NCBI GenBank assembly: GCA_946886405.1
Contig: CAMPIO010000068.1
Location: 1-17,641 of the forward strand
Length of the DNA stretch: 17,641 nt
Direction: 5' to 3'
Origin: an uncultured Pseudoxanthomonas sp.
GTDB taxonomy: Bacteria > Pseudomonadota > Gammaproteobacteria > Xanthomonadales > Xanthomonadaceae
Both the position numbers and the translations under genes were made by a program. Shown one piece after another: positions 1-7,243 of this stretch (position 1 is its first letter; each line of letters begins with the position of its first letter). A model generated the notes under the pieces. It did not search any database. It saw only the letters and a program-made list of their open reading frames with translations, and was not told the DNA's origin.

Positions 1-1159
1 CGCGCGCGGCGACATCGTCGAAGATGCGCATGCCGGAGTCCAGCGTTTCAGCAAACCGCTCTTCTTCTGCCTTGAGGGCGCGCTCGACCAGGTCGCGGGC
101 CGCCGGCAGCTCGGGATAGGCATCGCCCATCAAGTCGCAGAGCGTATCGACCATCTTGTGGAAGAAGGACTGGCGCATGCCCAGCATCCAGCCGTGGCGC
201 AGCGCGCGACGGATGATCCGCCGCAGCACGTAACCCCTGCCCTCGTTCGACGGCAGCACGCCATCCACGATCAGGAAGCTGCACGCGCGAATGTGGTCGG
301 CGATGACCCGCAGCGACTTGTTCTCCAGGTCGGCCGTGCCGGTCAGTTCCGCCGCCTTACGGATGAGGCCCTGGAACAGGTCGATCTCATAATTGGTGTG
401 GACGTGCTGCAGCACCGCCGCCAACCGCTCAAGCCCCATGCCCGTGTCGACGCACGGTGCCGGAAGCGGCACCAGCGTGCCGTCGGGCTGGCGATCAAAC
501 TGCATGAAGACGTTGTTCCAGATCTCGATGTACCGGTCGCCGTCCTCATCCGGCGAACCGGGAGGACCGCCAGCGATATGTGCGCCGTGATCGTAGAAGA
601 TCTCCGTGCAAGGCCCACAGGGGCCGGTGTCGGCCATCTGCCAGAAATTGTCCGATGCGTAGGGCGCGCCCTTGTTGTCGCCGATGCGGACGATGCGCTC
701 GGCGGGCAGGCCGATCATCTTGTTCCAGAGGTCGTAGGACTCATCGTCGGTGTGGTAGATGGTGACCAGCAGCCGTTCCGGCGCCAGCCCCCACACTTCC
801 GTCAGCAATTCCCACGACCAGGCGATGGCTTCCTTCTTGAAATAATCGCCGAAGGACCAGTTGCCCAGCATTTCGAAGAAGGTGTGGTGGCGGGCGGTGT
901 AGCCGACCGAATCCAGGTCGTTGTGCTTGCCGCCCGCGCGAAGGCAACGCTGCACATCGGCCGCGCGTACATAGCTGCGTTTCTCGGCACCCAGGAAAAC
1001 ATCCTTGAACTGCACCATGCCGGAGTTGGTGAACAGCAACGTAGGGTCGTTGCCGGGCACCAGTGAAGCGGACGGCACGATGGTGTGGCCCTTGCCGGCG
1101 AAGAAATCGAGGAAATCCTGGCGGATCTGGCGGGTGCTGAGGGTCTTGGGAGTGGTCAT
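1..1159 (-). CDS. alaS: Alanyl-tRNA synthetase, N-terminal part (cut by left edge)
   Basis: AlaS charges tRNA-Ala with alanine in the cytoplasm. Only the first 386 codons are present; the family is about 870-880 residues, so the editing and C-Ala domains lie outside the window. The protein opens [20 protein letters not shown], a typical AlaS start. It then shows the class II catalytic core: a motif-2-like stretch [20 protein letters not shown] at about residues 88-107, [14 protein letters not shown] at about 175-188, and motif 3 DTGMGLERL at about 238-246. [16 protein letters not shown] at about 304-319 begins the tRNA-recognition region. The start ATG at 1159 has no strong Shine-Dalgarno. 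The gene follows recX in the same direction after a gap of about 100 bases with no visible terminator, so partial read-through from the SOS operon is possible (inference). The recA-recX-alaS order is conserved in gammaproteobacteria. Confidence 0.97.
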   Translation of the reverse strand, partial: MTTPKTLSTRQIRQDFLDFFAGKGHTIVPSASLVPGNDPTLLFTNSGMVQFKDVFLGAEKRSYVRAADVQRCLRAGGKHNDLDSVGYTARHHTFFEMLGNWSFGDYFKKEAIAWSWELLTEVWGLAPERLLVTIYHTDDESYDLWNKMIGLPAERIVRIGDNKGAPYASDNFWQMADTGPCGPCTEIFYDHGAHIAGGPPGSPDEDGDRYIEIWNNVFMQFDRQPDGTLVPLPAPCVDTGMGLERLAAVLQHVHTNYEIDLFQGLIRKAAELTGTADLENKSLRVIADHIRACSFLIVDGVLPSNEGRGYVLRRIIRRALRHGWMLGMRQSFFHKMVDTLCDLMGDAYPELPAARDLVERALKAEEERFAETLDSGMRIFDDVAAR

Positions 1160-1260
1160 CTGGCAGGCATTGGCTGGAAGGCGCCTCATTGCGCCGCACC
1201 ATCCACTAGATGCGGACGCGGCCGGGGGAAGCAACCCAATGCGCTAGGTTATCAGGCCGC

Positions 1261-1767
1261 TCAGCCCCAGTCCTCCGGGTCCATCTGAATGGCGGCGCGG
1301 ACCGCACCAGCGTCGAAGCCGCGCCGGATCAGGAAATCCGCGATCTTGCGGGCCTGCGCCGGCTCGATCCGGCGGACTGGACCGAAACGGCGGCGGACGA
1401 GGTCGCACGCCGCTTCGGTCCAGTCGCCATCGAAGGTGGCCATGGCCGCCACGACCGCCTCGCGGTCCAGCCCATGGGTGGACAGCTCGGCCTTGATGCG
1501 CAGCGGTCCATAACCACCCGAGACCCGGCTGCGGACCAGGGCTTCGGCAAAGCGCGTGTCGCTCTGCCAGCCTTCATCCGCCAACCGGTCCACGGCCGAT
1601 CGCACATCGGCCGCATCCACACCCCGGGACGTCAGCTTCCGGGACAGTTCCCTGCGGGAATGCTCGCGCCGGGTCAGCAGACCCAGCGCGCGTTGCAGCG
1701 GAGTCTGCTCAACAGGCTTGCGACGGCGTCCCGCCCGTGCCCCCGCCTGCCCGTCCTCGGCCGACAT
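1261..1767 (-). CDS. recX: Regulatory protein RecX
   Basis: RecX binds RecA and limits extension of RecA filaments on DNA, damping recombination and the SOS response. The predicted protein is 168 residues, normal for the family. It has a basic, low-complexity N-terminus (to about residue 20), then RecX-type helical repeats: [20 protein letters not shown] at about 23-42, then [20 protein letters not shown] and [16 protein letters not shown]. The ATG at 1767 lies 17 bases after the recA stop, preceded by a G-rich stretch (GGGGCGGGGCGGG) that may act as the ribosome binding site. No hairpin fits in the recA-recX gap, so the two genes are almost certainly co-transcribed. The C-terminus ends MDPEDWG. 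Confidence 0.95.
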   Translation of the reverse strand: MSAEDGQAGARAGRRRKPVEQTPLQRALGLLTRREHSRRELSRKLTSRGVDAADVRSAVDRLADEGWQSDTRFAEALVRSRVSGGYGPLRIKAELSTHGLDREAVVAAMATFDGDWTEAACDLVRRRFGPVRRIEPAQARKIADFLIRRGFDAGAVRAAIQMDPEDWG

Positions 1768-1784
1768 CCCGCCCCGCCCCGGTC

Positions 1785-2819
1785 TTACTCGCCGTCGTCG
1801 TCGGCTTTTTCATCGCGCGACGCTTCTGCCGGCTGGAACTTCTCGCGCAGCTCGGCCTCCAGCTTCGCGGCGATCGCCGGGTTCTCGCGCAGGAAGGTGC
1901 GGGAATTGTCCTTGCCCTGGCCGATACGCTCGCTGCCGTAGCTGTACCAGGCACCTGCCTTCTCGACCAGCTTGGCTTCCACGCCCATGTCGATCAGTTC
2001 GCCCTCACGACTGATGCCTTCGCCGTACAGGATCTCGGTGACGACCTGCTTGAACGGCGGCGCCAGCTTGTTCTTGACGACCTTGATCTTGGTCTGGTTG
2101 CCGATGATCTCGTCGCCCTTCTTGATGGCACCGATGCGACGGATGTCCAGGCGCACCGAGGCATAGAACTTCAGCGCGTTACCGCCGGTAGTCACTTCAG
2201 GGCTCTGCCCCGGCATCATCACACCGATCTTCATGCGCAACTGATTGATGAAGATGACGGTGGTGTTGGAACGTTTGATGTTGCCGGTGAGCTTGCGCAG
2301 CGCCTGGCTCATCAGTCGCGCCTGCAGGCCCGGCAACTGGTCGCCCATCTCGCCCTCGATTTCCGCCTTCGGCGTCAGCGCCGCCACGGAGTCGATGACC
2401 ACGATGTCGATGGAGCCCGAACGCACCAGCATGTCGGCGATTTCCAGCGCCTGCTCACCGGTATCCGGCTGGGACAGCAGCAGATCGTCCACGTTGACGC
2501 CCAGCTTGGCGGCATAGATCGGGTCGAGCGCATGCTCGGCGTCGATGAAGGCGGCGGTACCGCCCTGCTTCTGGCACTGGGCGATGGCCTGCAGCGTCAG
2601 CGTGGTCTTGCCGGAGGACTCGGGACCATAGATTTCCACCACACGACCGCGCGGCAAGCCACCGATGCCCAGAGCGATATCCAGCATCAGCGAGCCGGTG
2701 GGGATGATCTCGACGGGCTCGATGACCCGGTCACCCATGCGCATCACCGATCCCTTGCCGAACTGGCGCTCGATCTGGGTCAGTGCGGCGGAAAGGGCGC
2801 GCTTCTTGTTCTCATCCAT
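1785..2819 (-). CDS. recA: Recombinase RecA
   Basis: RecA is the ATP-dependent strand-exchange protein and the co-protease that triggers LexA self-cleavage. The protein is 344 residues. Visible landmarks are the Walker A motif GPESSGKT at 65-72, the Walker B region [12 protein letters not shown] at about 138-149, the L1/L2 DNA-binding area including [20 protein letters not shown], and an acidic C-terminal tail (DEKADDDGE). I chose ATG 2819 ([10 protein letters not shown]) over a TTG six codons upstream: AGGA lies eight bases before the ATG, and Xanthomonadaceae RecA proteins begin MDENKK. It lies downstream of lexA and upstream of recX, all in one direction. I see no TTAG-N6-TACTA operator in the 172 bases upstream, so DNA-damage control may come from the lexA promoter (inference). 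Confidence 0.98.
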   Translation of the reverse strand: MDENKKRALSAALTQIERQFGKGSVMRMGDRVIEPVEIIPTGSLMLDIALGIGGLPRGRVVEIYGPESSGKTTLTLQAIAQCQKQGGTAAFIDAEHALDPIYAAKLGVNVDDLLLSQPDTGEQALEIADMLVRSGSIDIVVIDSVAALTPKAEIEGEMGDQLPGLQARLMSQALRKLTGNIKRSNTTVIFINQLRMKIGVMMPGQSPEVTTGGNALKFYASVRLDIRRIGAIKKGDEIIGNQTKIKVVKNKLAPPFKQVVTEILYGEGISREGELIDMGVEAKLVEKAGAWYSYGSERIGQGKDNSRTFLRENPAIAAKLEAELREKFQPAEASRDEKADDDGE

Positions 2820-2991
2820 CGTCGTGGTCCTAGTCAATGTGGTCAGGTGCGATCAGTGTGGTGGGCGCCCATCGCACAGGCTGCGACGGAGCGGGCATGA
2901 GTGAAATTAATCCGGGGACCTGGTTGCGGGCATCGGGGCATGCCTTGTCCGGGCATCGGGTAATGCCGCTCGACGGCATCGGACGCGCGCG

Positions 2992-3633
2992 TCACCGGTT
3001 GGGCCTCACCAGCCCGCAGTACAGCCCTTCGATGGCGAAGTCCTGGTCGGGCAACACCTCGATGGGGGCATAGTCGGGATTGCGTGGCAGCAGGCGGATG
3101 CGGTCCTTGCCGATCTTCAGCAGCTTGACGGTGATGGCGTCGTCGACCCGCGCCACCACGATCTGTCCGGAGTGCGCATCCTGCGTGCGGTGCACGCCGA
3201 TCAGATCGCCGTCGAAAATGCCCTCGTCGCGCATCGAATCGCCCTTCACCTTCAACAGATAGTCGGGCGCAGGCGCGAAAAAAGCGCGGTCCAGCAGCAC
3301 ATAGTCGTGATGTCCCGCGTCCGCACCGATCGGAGCGCCCGCCGCCACCTGCCCCAGCACGGGAACGCGCAGGCCATCGTCGTTGGCGGCCGGGAACGCC
3401 AGGTCGGACTGCGCCGACGCCGGCACTTTCAACAGACGGATGCCCCGTGCCCGGCCGGGGACGCGCTCGATGGCGCCGGCCTGTTCCAGGGCTTCAAGGT
3501 GGTACTGCGCGGCACGCACCCCCTTGAAGCCGAAGGCCTTGGCGATTTCGGCCTGGGACGGGGGCATGCCTTCGGCTTCGAGCCGCTCGGCGATCAGGGC
3601 AAGGATGGCGTGCTGGGTATCGGTCAGGTCCAT
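2992..3633 (-). CDS. lexA: SOS repressor LexA
   Basis: LexA represses SOS genes and self-cleaves when it meets RecA-ssDNA filaments. The protein is 213 residues. It has an N-terminal winged helix (MDLTDTQHAILALI, then PPSQAEIAKAFGFKGVRAAQ at about 24-43), a cleavage site Ala98-Gly99 in QVAAGAP, the catalytic serine Ser133 in VKGDSMRDEG, and the catalytic lysine Lys170 in DDAITVKLLK, so it should be cleavable. ATG 3633 is chosen because MDLTDTQ is the usual Xanthomonad LexA start. It has no Shine-Dalgarno: the base immediately upstream is already inside the SOS operator. The gene is followed by recA after a 172-base gap and preceded by cinA. Confidence 0.98.
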   Translation of the reverse strand: MDLTDTQHAILALIAERLEAEGMPPSQAEIAKAFGFKGVRAAQYHLEALEQAGAIERVPGRARGIRLLKVPASAQSDLAFPAANDDGLRVPVLGQVAAGAPIGADAGHHDYVLLDRAFFAPAPDYLLKVKGDSMRDEGIFDGDLIGVHRTQDAHSGQIVVARVDDAITVKLLKIGKDRIRLLPRNPDYAPIEVLPDQDFAIEGLYCGLVRPNR

Positions 3634-3656
3634 GGTTAGTAGTAATACTACTAACC
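3634..3656 (-). promoter_or_regulatory. LexA operator (SOS box) of lexA
   Basis: A 23-base dyad, symmetric except at its central base, contains TTAGTAGTAATACTACTAA flanked by GG and CC. It fits the TTAG-N6-TACTA LexA site described for Xanthomonadales rather than the E. coli CTGT-N8-ACAG box. It touches the lexA ATG directly and covers the predicted -10, consistent with autorepression. Confidence 0.93.
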
Positions 3657-3670
3657 GTCCGGGCTGGCAA
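3642..3670 (-). promoter_or_regulatory. Predicted lexA promoter
   Basis: On the minus strand a -35-like TTGCCA (3665-3670) is followed by a 17-base spacer and a -10-like TATTAC (3642-3647), which lies inside the SOS box. Only eight bases separate this -10 from the ATG, so the transcript would have a leader of at most a few bases. Called by eye. Confidence 0.55.
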
Positions 3671-3688
3671 CTGTTTCATCGGGCGACC

Positions 3689-3703
3689 TGAGGCCCTGCC
3701 TCA
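3689..3703 (-). terminator. Weak hairpin after pncC
   Basis: A perfect 6-bp stem (TGAGGC/GCCTCA) with a three-base loop begins six bases past the pncC stop on the minus strand. No T-run follows, so it is at best a leaky terminator or an mRNA 3'-end structure. Confidence 0.25.
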
Positions 3704-3708
3704 AAGGA

Positions 3709-4200
3709 CTAGAGCTGTTCGAGGCCCGTGAGTGCGGTGGCTACCGTCTGCCGGCGCACCGCTTCGCGGTCACCGGCGAACTGGAAGACCTCTGCCCGCG
3801 CGTAGCCCCCGCGCCGCTTCCAGCCGATCCACACCGTACCGACCGGCTTGTCCGGACTGCCGCCGCCAGGCCCGGCGATGCCGGTTACCGCCACCGCGAC
3901 ACTGGCGCCGGAGTTGACCAGGGCGCCCGACACCATTTCGATGACTGTCTCCCGGCTGACGGCGCCATGCGTTTCCAGCGTCTGCGGGCGCACGCCCAGC
4001 AGCGCCTGCTTGGCTTCGTAGCTGTAGGCGGCCAGACCGCAATCGAACCAGTCCGACGATCCGGCGATGTCCGTCACGCATTTGGCGATCCACCCGCCCG
4101 TGCAGCTTTCCGCAGTGACCAGGTGATCGCGGCCCTGCCGCAGGCGTTCGCCGACGTGGTGGGCCAGGACGCGCAGTTGTTCATCGGTGGGCGCTGACAT
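3709..4200 (-). CDS. pncC: Nicotinamide-nucleotide amidohydrolase (CinA C-terminal domain protein)
   Basis: This is a stand-alone CinA C-terminal domain of 163 residues. The family deamidates nicotinamide mononucleotide to nicotinate mononucleotide, recycling the NMN released by NAD-dependent DNA ligase. The hallmark motifs are present: TAESCTGGWIA at about 29-39 with the conserved serine, AYSYEAKQALLGV at about 58-70, and VTGIAGPGGGSPDKPVGTVW at about 105-124. The N-terminal MoCF-like domain of full CinA is absent, as in E. coli PncC, so this is not a truncation. ATG 4200 (MSAPTDEQ) is chosen over a longer open frame because the upstream 36 codons (RAVFFVVPAGRQ...) run into the terminator region and look non-coding. 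It precedes lexA in the same direction, a common neighbourhood for cinA-type genes next to recA/lexA. Confidence 0.93.
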   Translation of the reverse strand: MSAPTDEQLRVLAHHVGERLRQGRDHLVTAESCTGGWIAKCVTDIAGSSDWFDCGLAAYSYEAKQALLGVRPQTLETHGAVSRETVIEMVSGALVNSGASVAVAVTGIAGPGGGSPDKPVGTVWIGWKRRGGYARAEVFQFAGDREAVRRQTVATALTGLEQL

Positions 4201-4226
4201 CACGGGTTCCGACAGGGGGCACGCAT

Positions 4227-4255
4227 GTTGTAGCCGATTTGTCGCGCGCTGTCGC
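4227..4255 (-). promoter_or_regulatory. Candidate cinA/pncC promoter
   Basis: On the minus strand GCGACA (4250-4255) and TACAAC (4227-4232) are separated by 17 bases and lie 27 bases upstream of the chosen ATG. Each hexamer matches the sigma-70 consensus at four of six positions. The location just past the receptor terminator is appropriate. Called by eye. Confidence 0.4.
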
Positions 4256-4269
4256 CCCGCCGGGACCAC

Positions 4270-4300
4270 AAAGAAAACGGCCCGCCTGAAAGGCGGGCCG
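4270..4300 (-). terminator. Rho-independent terminator of the TonB-dependent receptor gene
   Basis: On the minus strand CGGCCCGCCT pairs perfectly with AGGCGGGCCG (10-bp stem, 3-base loop), followed by TTTTCTTT. It starts 23 bases after the receptor stop codon and is the strongest terminator in the window. It insulates pncC/lexA from receptor transcription. Confidence 0.93.
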
Positions 4301-4323
4301 CTCGCCACAATGTGCGAAGGGGA

Positions 4324-6894
4324 TCAGTAGCGGACGCGGAAGGTCACGCCATACATGCGGGGTGCGCCGAGGAACGCATTGAAGGTATTGAACGGGTTGT
4401 TCGGTGCCGGCGACACGTTCTGCAACGGGCCGTCGAAGCCGACCTGCACATACTCCTCGTCGGTGATGTTGGTGCCCCAGAATTCCAGCATCCAGCGCTG
4501 GTCCTGCGCGCCGATGCCGAAGCGCGCGTTGGCGACGGTGTACGCACTCTGCATCTTCTCCGGATCAAGATCCGAGCCGGTGTTGTATTCGGACACGTAC
4601 TTGGCGCCGATGTTGAAGCGGGCCATCAGGCTGCCCACGTCCCATTCGTACGTCACCGACGCCGAACCGGACCACTTGGGCGCGAAGCTCATCTGCGCAC
4701 CCGGCAGCTTGTACAGCGCACCGGTCGGGGAAACGAAGTCGCCGCCCGGGATGGTGTCGCCGTACGTGGTATCGGCGTACATCAGGCCGCTCTGCAGCAT
4801 CAGGCCGCGGATCGACTTGGGCTGCCACATCAGTTCCGCGTCGAGACCCTGCGACGTGACTTCCGGAATCGAGCGCACCACGAAGCTGGTGCCCAGGAAG
4901 CTGTTGAGCTGGAAGTCTTCGTACTTCTGGTGGAACAGGGTGGCATTCAGCAGCAGGTTGCCGTCGAGCCAGGTGGTCTTGGCGCCCAGCTCGTAGCTGT
5001 CCACGAACTCACCGCCGAACGAGGTATCGAGGACCGGCTGGATGCCGTTCGCACTGCCACTGCTCAGGCCATTGGACGACTGCACGCGGTCGAGGTTGAA
5101 GCCACCGCCCTTGTAACCGCGCGCGAACGATCCGTACGTCATCACGTTCTCGTTCCAGCGGTACGCGGCCTTCACCGTGCCGGACCACTCCTTCTCCTCG
5201 CGGCTCTGCACCGTGTCACGCGACGGTGCGTTGTGCAGCGGGTTGGCCCACGGCAGGCAGCCGTAACCGACCACCGTCGGCGCGGCAGCGCTGGCCTGTG
5301 CCACCGTCAGACCGCGCGCCACCAGAGCGGCGACGACCTGAGCGGGATTGGCCAACATCGAACCGCACCCTGCACCGCCGTTGGGGTTGCTGTAGTTCGA
5401 GATCAGCGTCTTCTTCTCACGGGTGTAGCGCAGGCCGAGCGTGAGATCGAGTGCGTCGGTGGCATGCCAGGTGTTGTTGGTGAACAGCGCGGTGCTCTTG
5501 GCGCTCTGCTGATAGGTATCCAGCGCACCCAGACCGGCGAACACCGTGCCGAACGGACGGCCACTCGCCTGGGAGAGAAACAGCGGCGCGGTAGGCGACG
5601 TGCCCAGCGCGGGATTGATGATCGACAGCAGCGCCACCGACAGATAAGGCTCGTAATGCGGACCGATGCGGTAGGTCTCGGTACGATCGAGATCTTCGTC
5701 GGTATAGAACGCGCCGACCATCCAGTCGATGCGCTCGGTCGCGCCCGTCAGGCGGAATTCCTGGCTGAAGGTCTTGAAACCGGTGAACGACTCGTCCTCG
5801 TCCGCCACGCGGTACAGGATGTCGGCCGTGCTGAAGTCGTAGTCGAGGCCGTTGATCGCCTCCCACTCGCGCTGGGCGGTGATCGACGTCAGCGTGGCGC
5901 CCCCGAACCAGGACGAGTCCCAGTTCACTTCGACCGCAACGCCATTCTCCTTGATGTCCTGCGTGGTCGGACGGTTGCTGTACGCCACGCGATCGAACGG
6001 ATCATCGCCCGGCGCGGCTACGGCCTGGCCGCCGACCAGCCGGTTGAGGATCGCGGCCGTCGCACCGACGGTGGTCTGCACCGCCGCGCAGCAGTTCTCT
6101 TCGCGGCTGGTGAAATCGCCGGACACCATGATCTCCACGTTCTCGGACGGCTCCAGCAGCAGCTTGGCGCGCATCGTGTGGAAATTCTGGTCGTTGTCGT
6201 CGGTCTCGCGGCGCGGACCGGCGCCCGTGCGCACGTCCATCCAGCCATCCCGCTTGCGCTTGGCTGCATAGATGTTGAAAGCCGCCATATCGCCCAGCGC
6301 GTCGTTGTAGCTGCCGGACACGCCCAGGGAACCATAGTTGCCGGCGCTGATCTCGCCCTCGGCGCTCTGCGTATAGCTCGGGCGACGGGTCACCACGTTG
6401 ATGACGCCTGCCGAGGTGTTCTTGCCGAACACCGTGCCCTGCGGACCCTTCAGCACTTCGATGCGTTCCAACTGGCCCAGGTCACCGAAGCCGACGCTGT
6501 TGCGCGGACGGTAGACGCCGTCGATCACCACGCCCACCGAGGATTCCAGACCGACGTTGTCGCCGACAGTGCCGATGCCGCGGATGCGTGCGGTGGTGAT
6601 GGCCTCACTCTGCGTGCTGGTCACGGTCAGCCCCGGCACCAGGACCTGCAGGTCCTTGATATCGCGGACGCCCGTGTCCTGCAGCAATTGTTCGGACACC
6701 GCGGTGATCGCGATGGGCACGTCCTGCATGGCCTCCTCGCGCTTCTGCGCGGTGACCGTCATGGTCGCCAGTGTGGTGGGTTCTTCCTCGGTCGCCGGTG
6801 CGGCGGCCTGCTGCGCATACGCATGCGAGCTGGCGCAGAGCGCAGTGAAGACGGCGAGCGAAAGCGCTTTGTGCCTGGGCGATGCGTTGACCAT
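4324..6894 (-). CDS. TonB-dependent outer-membrane receptor, substrate unknown
   Basis: The product is an 856-residue outer-membrane receptor, powered by TonB-ExbBD, that imports a scarce ligand (siderophore, vitamin, sugar or other). It has a signal peptide ending about Ala27 (hydrophobic core ALSLAVFTALCASS, then AYA before QQ) and a TonB-box-like TMTVTA at 44-49. The plug domain runs from about 50 to 172, with LERIEVLKGPQGTVFGKNTS and AGVINVVTRRP. The rest is a beta-barrel with alternating aromatic strands, RGYKGGGF about two-thirds along, ending GVTFRVRY. Cys268-Cys269 are adjacent and two further cysteines fall in a long extracellular-type insertion, possibly disulphide-bonded loops (inference). 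ATG 6894 has GGGAGGGGAG a few bases upstream and replaces a TTG five codons earlier. There is no neighbouring regulator, sigma/anti-sigma pair or enzyme that would name the substrate. Confidence 0.93.
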   Translation of the reverse strand: MVNASPRHKALSLAVFTALCASSHAYAQQAAAPATEEEPTTLATMTVTAQKREEAMQDVPIAITAVSEQLLQDTGVRDIKDLQVLVPGLTVTSTQSEAITTARIRGIGTVGDNVGLESSVGVVIDGVYRPRNSVGFGDLGQLERIEVLKGPQGTVFGKNTSAGVINVVTRRPSYTQSAEGEISAGNYGSLGVSGSYNDALGDMAAFNIYAAKRKRDGWMDVRTGAGPRRETDDNDQNFHTMRAKLLLEPSENVEIMVSGDFTSREENCCAAVQTTVGATAAILNRLVGGQAVAAPGDDPFDRVAYSNRPTTQDIKENGVAVEVNWDSSWFGGATLTSITAQREWEAINGLDYDFSTADILYRVADEDESFTGFKTFSQEFRLTGATERIDWMVGAFYTDEDLDRTETYRIGPHYEPYLSVALLSIINPALGTSPTAPLFLSQASGRPFGTVFAGLGALDTYQQSAKSTALFTNNTWHATDALDLTLGLRYTREKKTLISNYSNPNGGAGCGSMLANPAQVVAALVARGLTVAQASAAAPTVVGYGCLPWANPLHNAPSRDTVQSREEKEWSGTVKAAYRWNENVMTYGSFARGYKGGGFNLDRVQSSNGLSSGSANGIQPVLDTSFGGEFVDSYELGAKTTWLDGNLLLNATLFHQKYEDFQLNSFLGTSFVVRSIPEVTSQGLDAELMWQPKSIRGLMLQSGLMYADTTYGDTIPGGDFVSPTGALYKLPGAQMSFAPKWSGSASVTYEWDVGSLMARFNIGAKYVSEYNTGSDLDPEKMQSAYTVANARFGIGAQDQRWMLEFWGTNITDEEYVQVGFDGPLQNVSPAPNNPFNTFNAFLGAPRMYGVTFRVRY

Positions 6895-6978
6895 GTTCTC
6901 CCCTCCCAAGGGTCATGTCTGGCGGTTGGTGCTTGTGGTGTATTCCGGTAAGGCGAGCGGCGATGCCGCTGATGACGA

Positions 6979-6996
6979 ACGCAACTCCCCTTGCGT
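6979..6996. promoter_or_regulatory. Perfect inverted repeat upstream of the receptor gene
   Basis: ACGCAA and TTGCGT flank six bases (CTCCCC), an 18-base dyad lying 85 bases upstream of the receptor ATG. It overlaps a TTGACG hexamer on the minus strand. Its size and position suit a repressor or activator operator, but I cannot name the protein. Confidence 0.35.
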
Positions 6997-7038
6997 CAAC
7001 GCGAAATTAACACCGGCTTTACAGCACGGCATTCTGCA

Positions 7039-7054
7039 CTGCGTCGATACGCAG
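7039..7054. promoter_or_regulatory. Second inverted repeat in the receptor/mutS intergenic region
   Basis: CTGCGT and ACGCAG flank CGAT, a 16-base dyad about 45 bases from the first one. The half-site TGCGT is shared with that dyad but in opposite orientation. It could be an operator or chance; unassigned. Confidence 0.25.
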
Positions 7055-7202
7055 GCCATCACTTTGGCACGGATAAGCCACTGATTTTCCGAACGATCGT
7101 GCGGAAGTTCGATTACGCGTGCTCGACCTCTCGGTGCCGGCTCGCGCGCGAGCATGCGCTTGCAACGCCTTCGGCACGCCACGGACGCCGACGCCCAGCC
7201 GC

Positions 7203-7208
7203 TACAAT
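7203..7208 (+). promoter_or_regulatory. Probable -10 element of mutS
   Basis: TACAAT, five of six matches to the sigma-70 -10, lies 35 bases before the GTG start of mutS. No good -35 lies 16-18 bases upstream. The same TACAAT hexamer serves the predicted rpsP promoter in this window. Confidence 0.45.
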
Positions 7209-7243
7209 CAACGCCCTTTTGCCTTCCCTTTCCCGCTGGCCAC

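Larger units (their letters stand above)
6895..7243. other. Divergent intergenic region, receptor gene / mutS
   Basis: These 349 bases hold the regulatory regions of the minus-strand receptor gene and plus-strand mutS. I see a strong ribosome binding site for the receptor, two dyads (6979-6996 and 7039-7054), a TTGACG -35-like hexamer on the minus strand at 6994-6999 without a convincing -10, and a TACAAT -10 for mutS. No gene is visible on either strand; an in-frame ATG at 7154 would extend MutS by 30 codons that do not resemble the family. Confidence 0.6.

Noticed and set aside
1737..2900. A 387-codon open frame on the plus strand opposite recA
   Set aside because: Shadow of recA; composition follows reverse-complemented RecA codons.
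2930..2979. Repeated CATCGGG/ATGCCG motifs and a 6-bp hairpin after lexA
   Set aside because: Too short and imperfect for a repeat element, and the hairpin lacks a T-run, so it is not called a terminator.
4312..6951. An 879-codon open frame on the plus strand opposite the receptor gene
   Set aside because: It mirrors the receptor's codon pattern in high-GC DNA; the translation is Arg/His/Val-rich with no recognisable domain, while the minus strand encodes a complete receptor.
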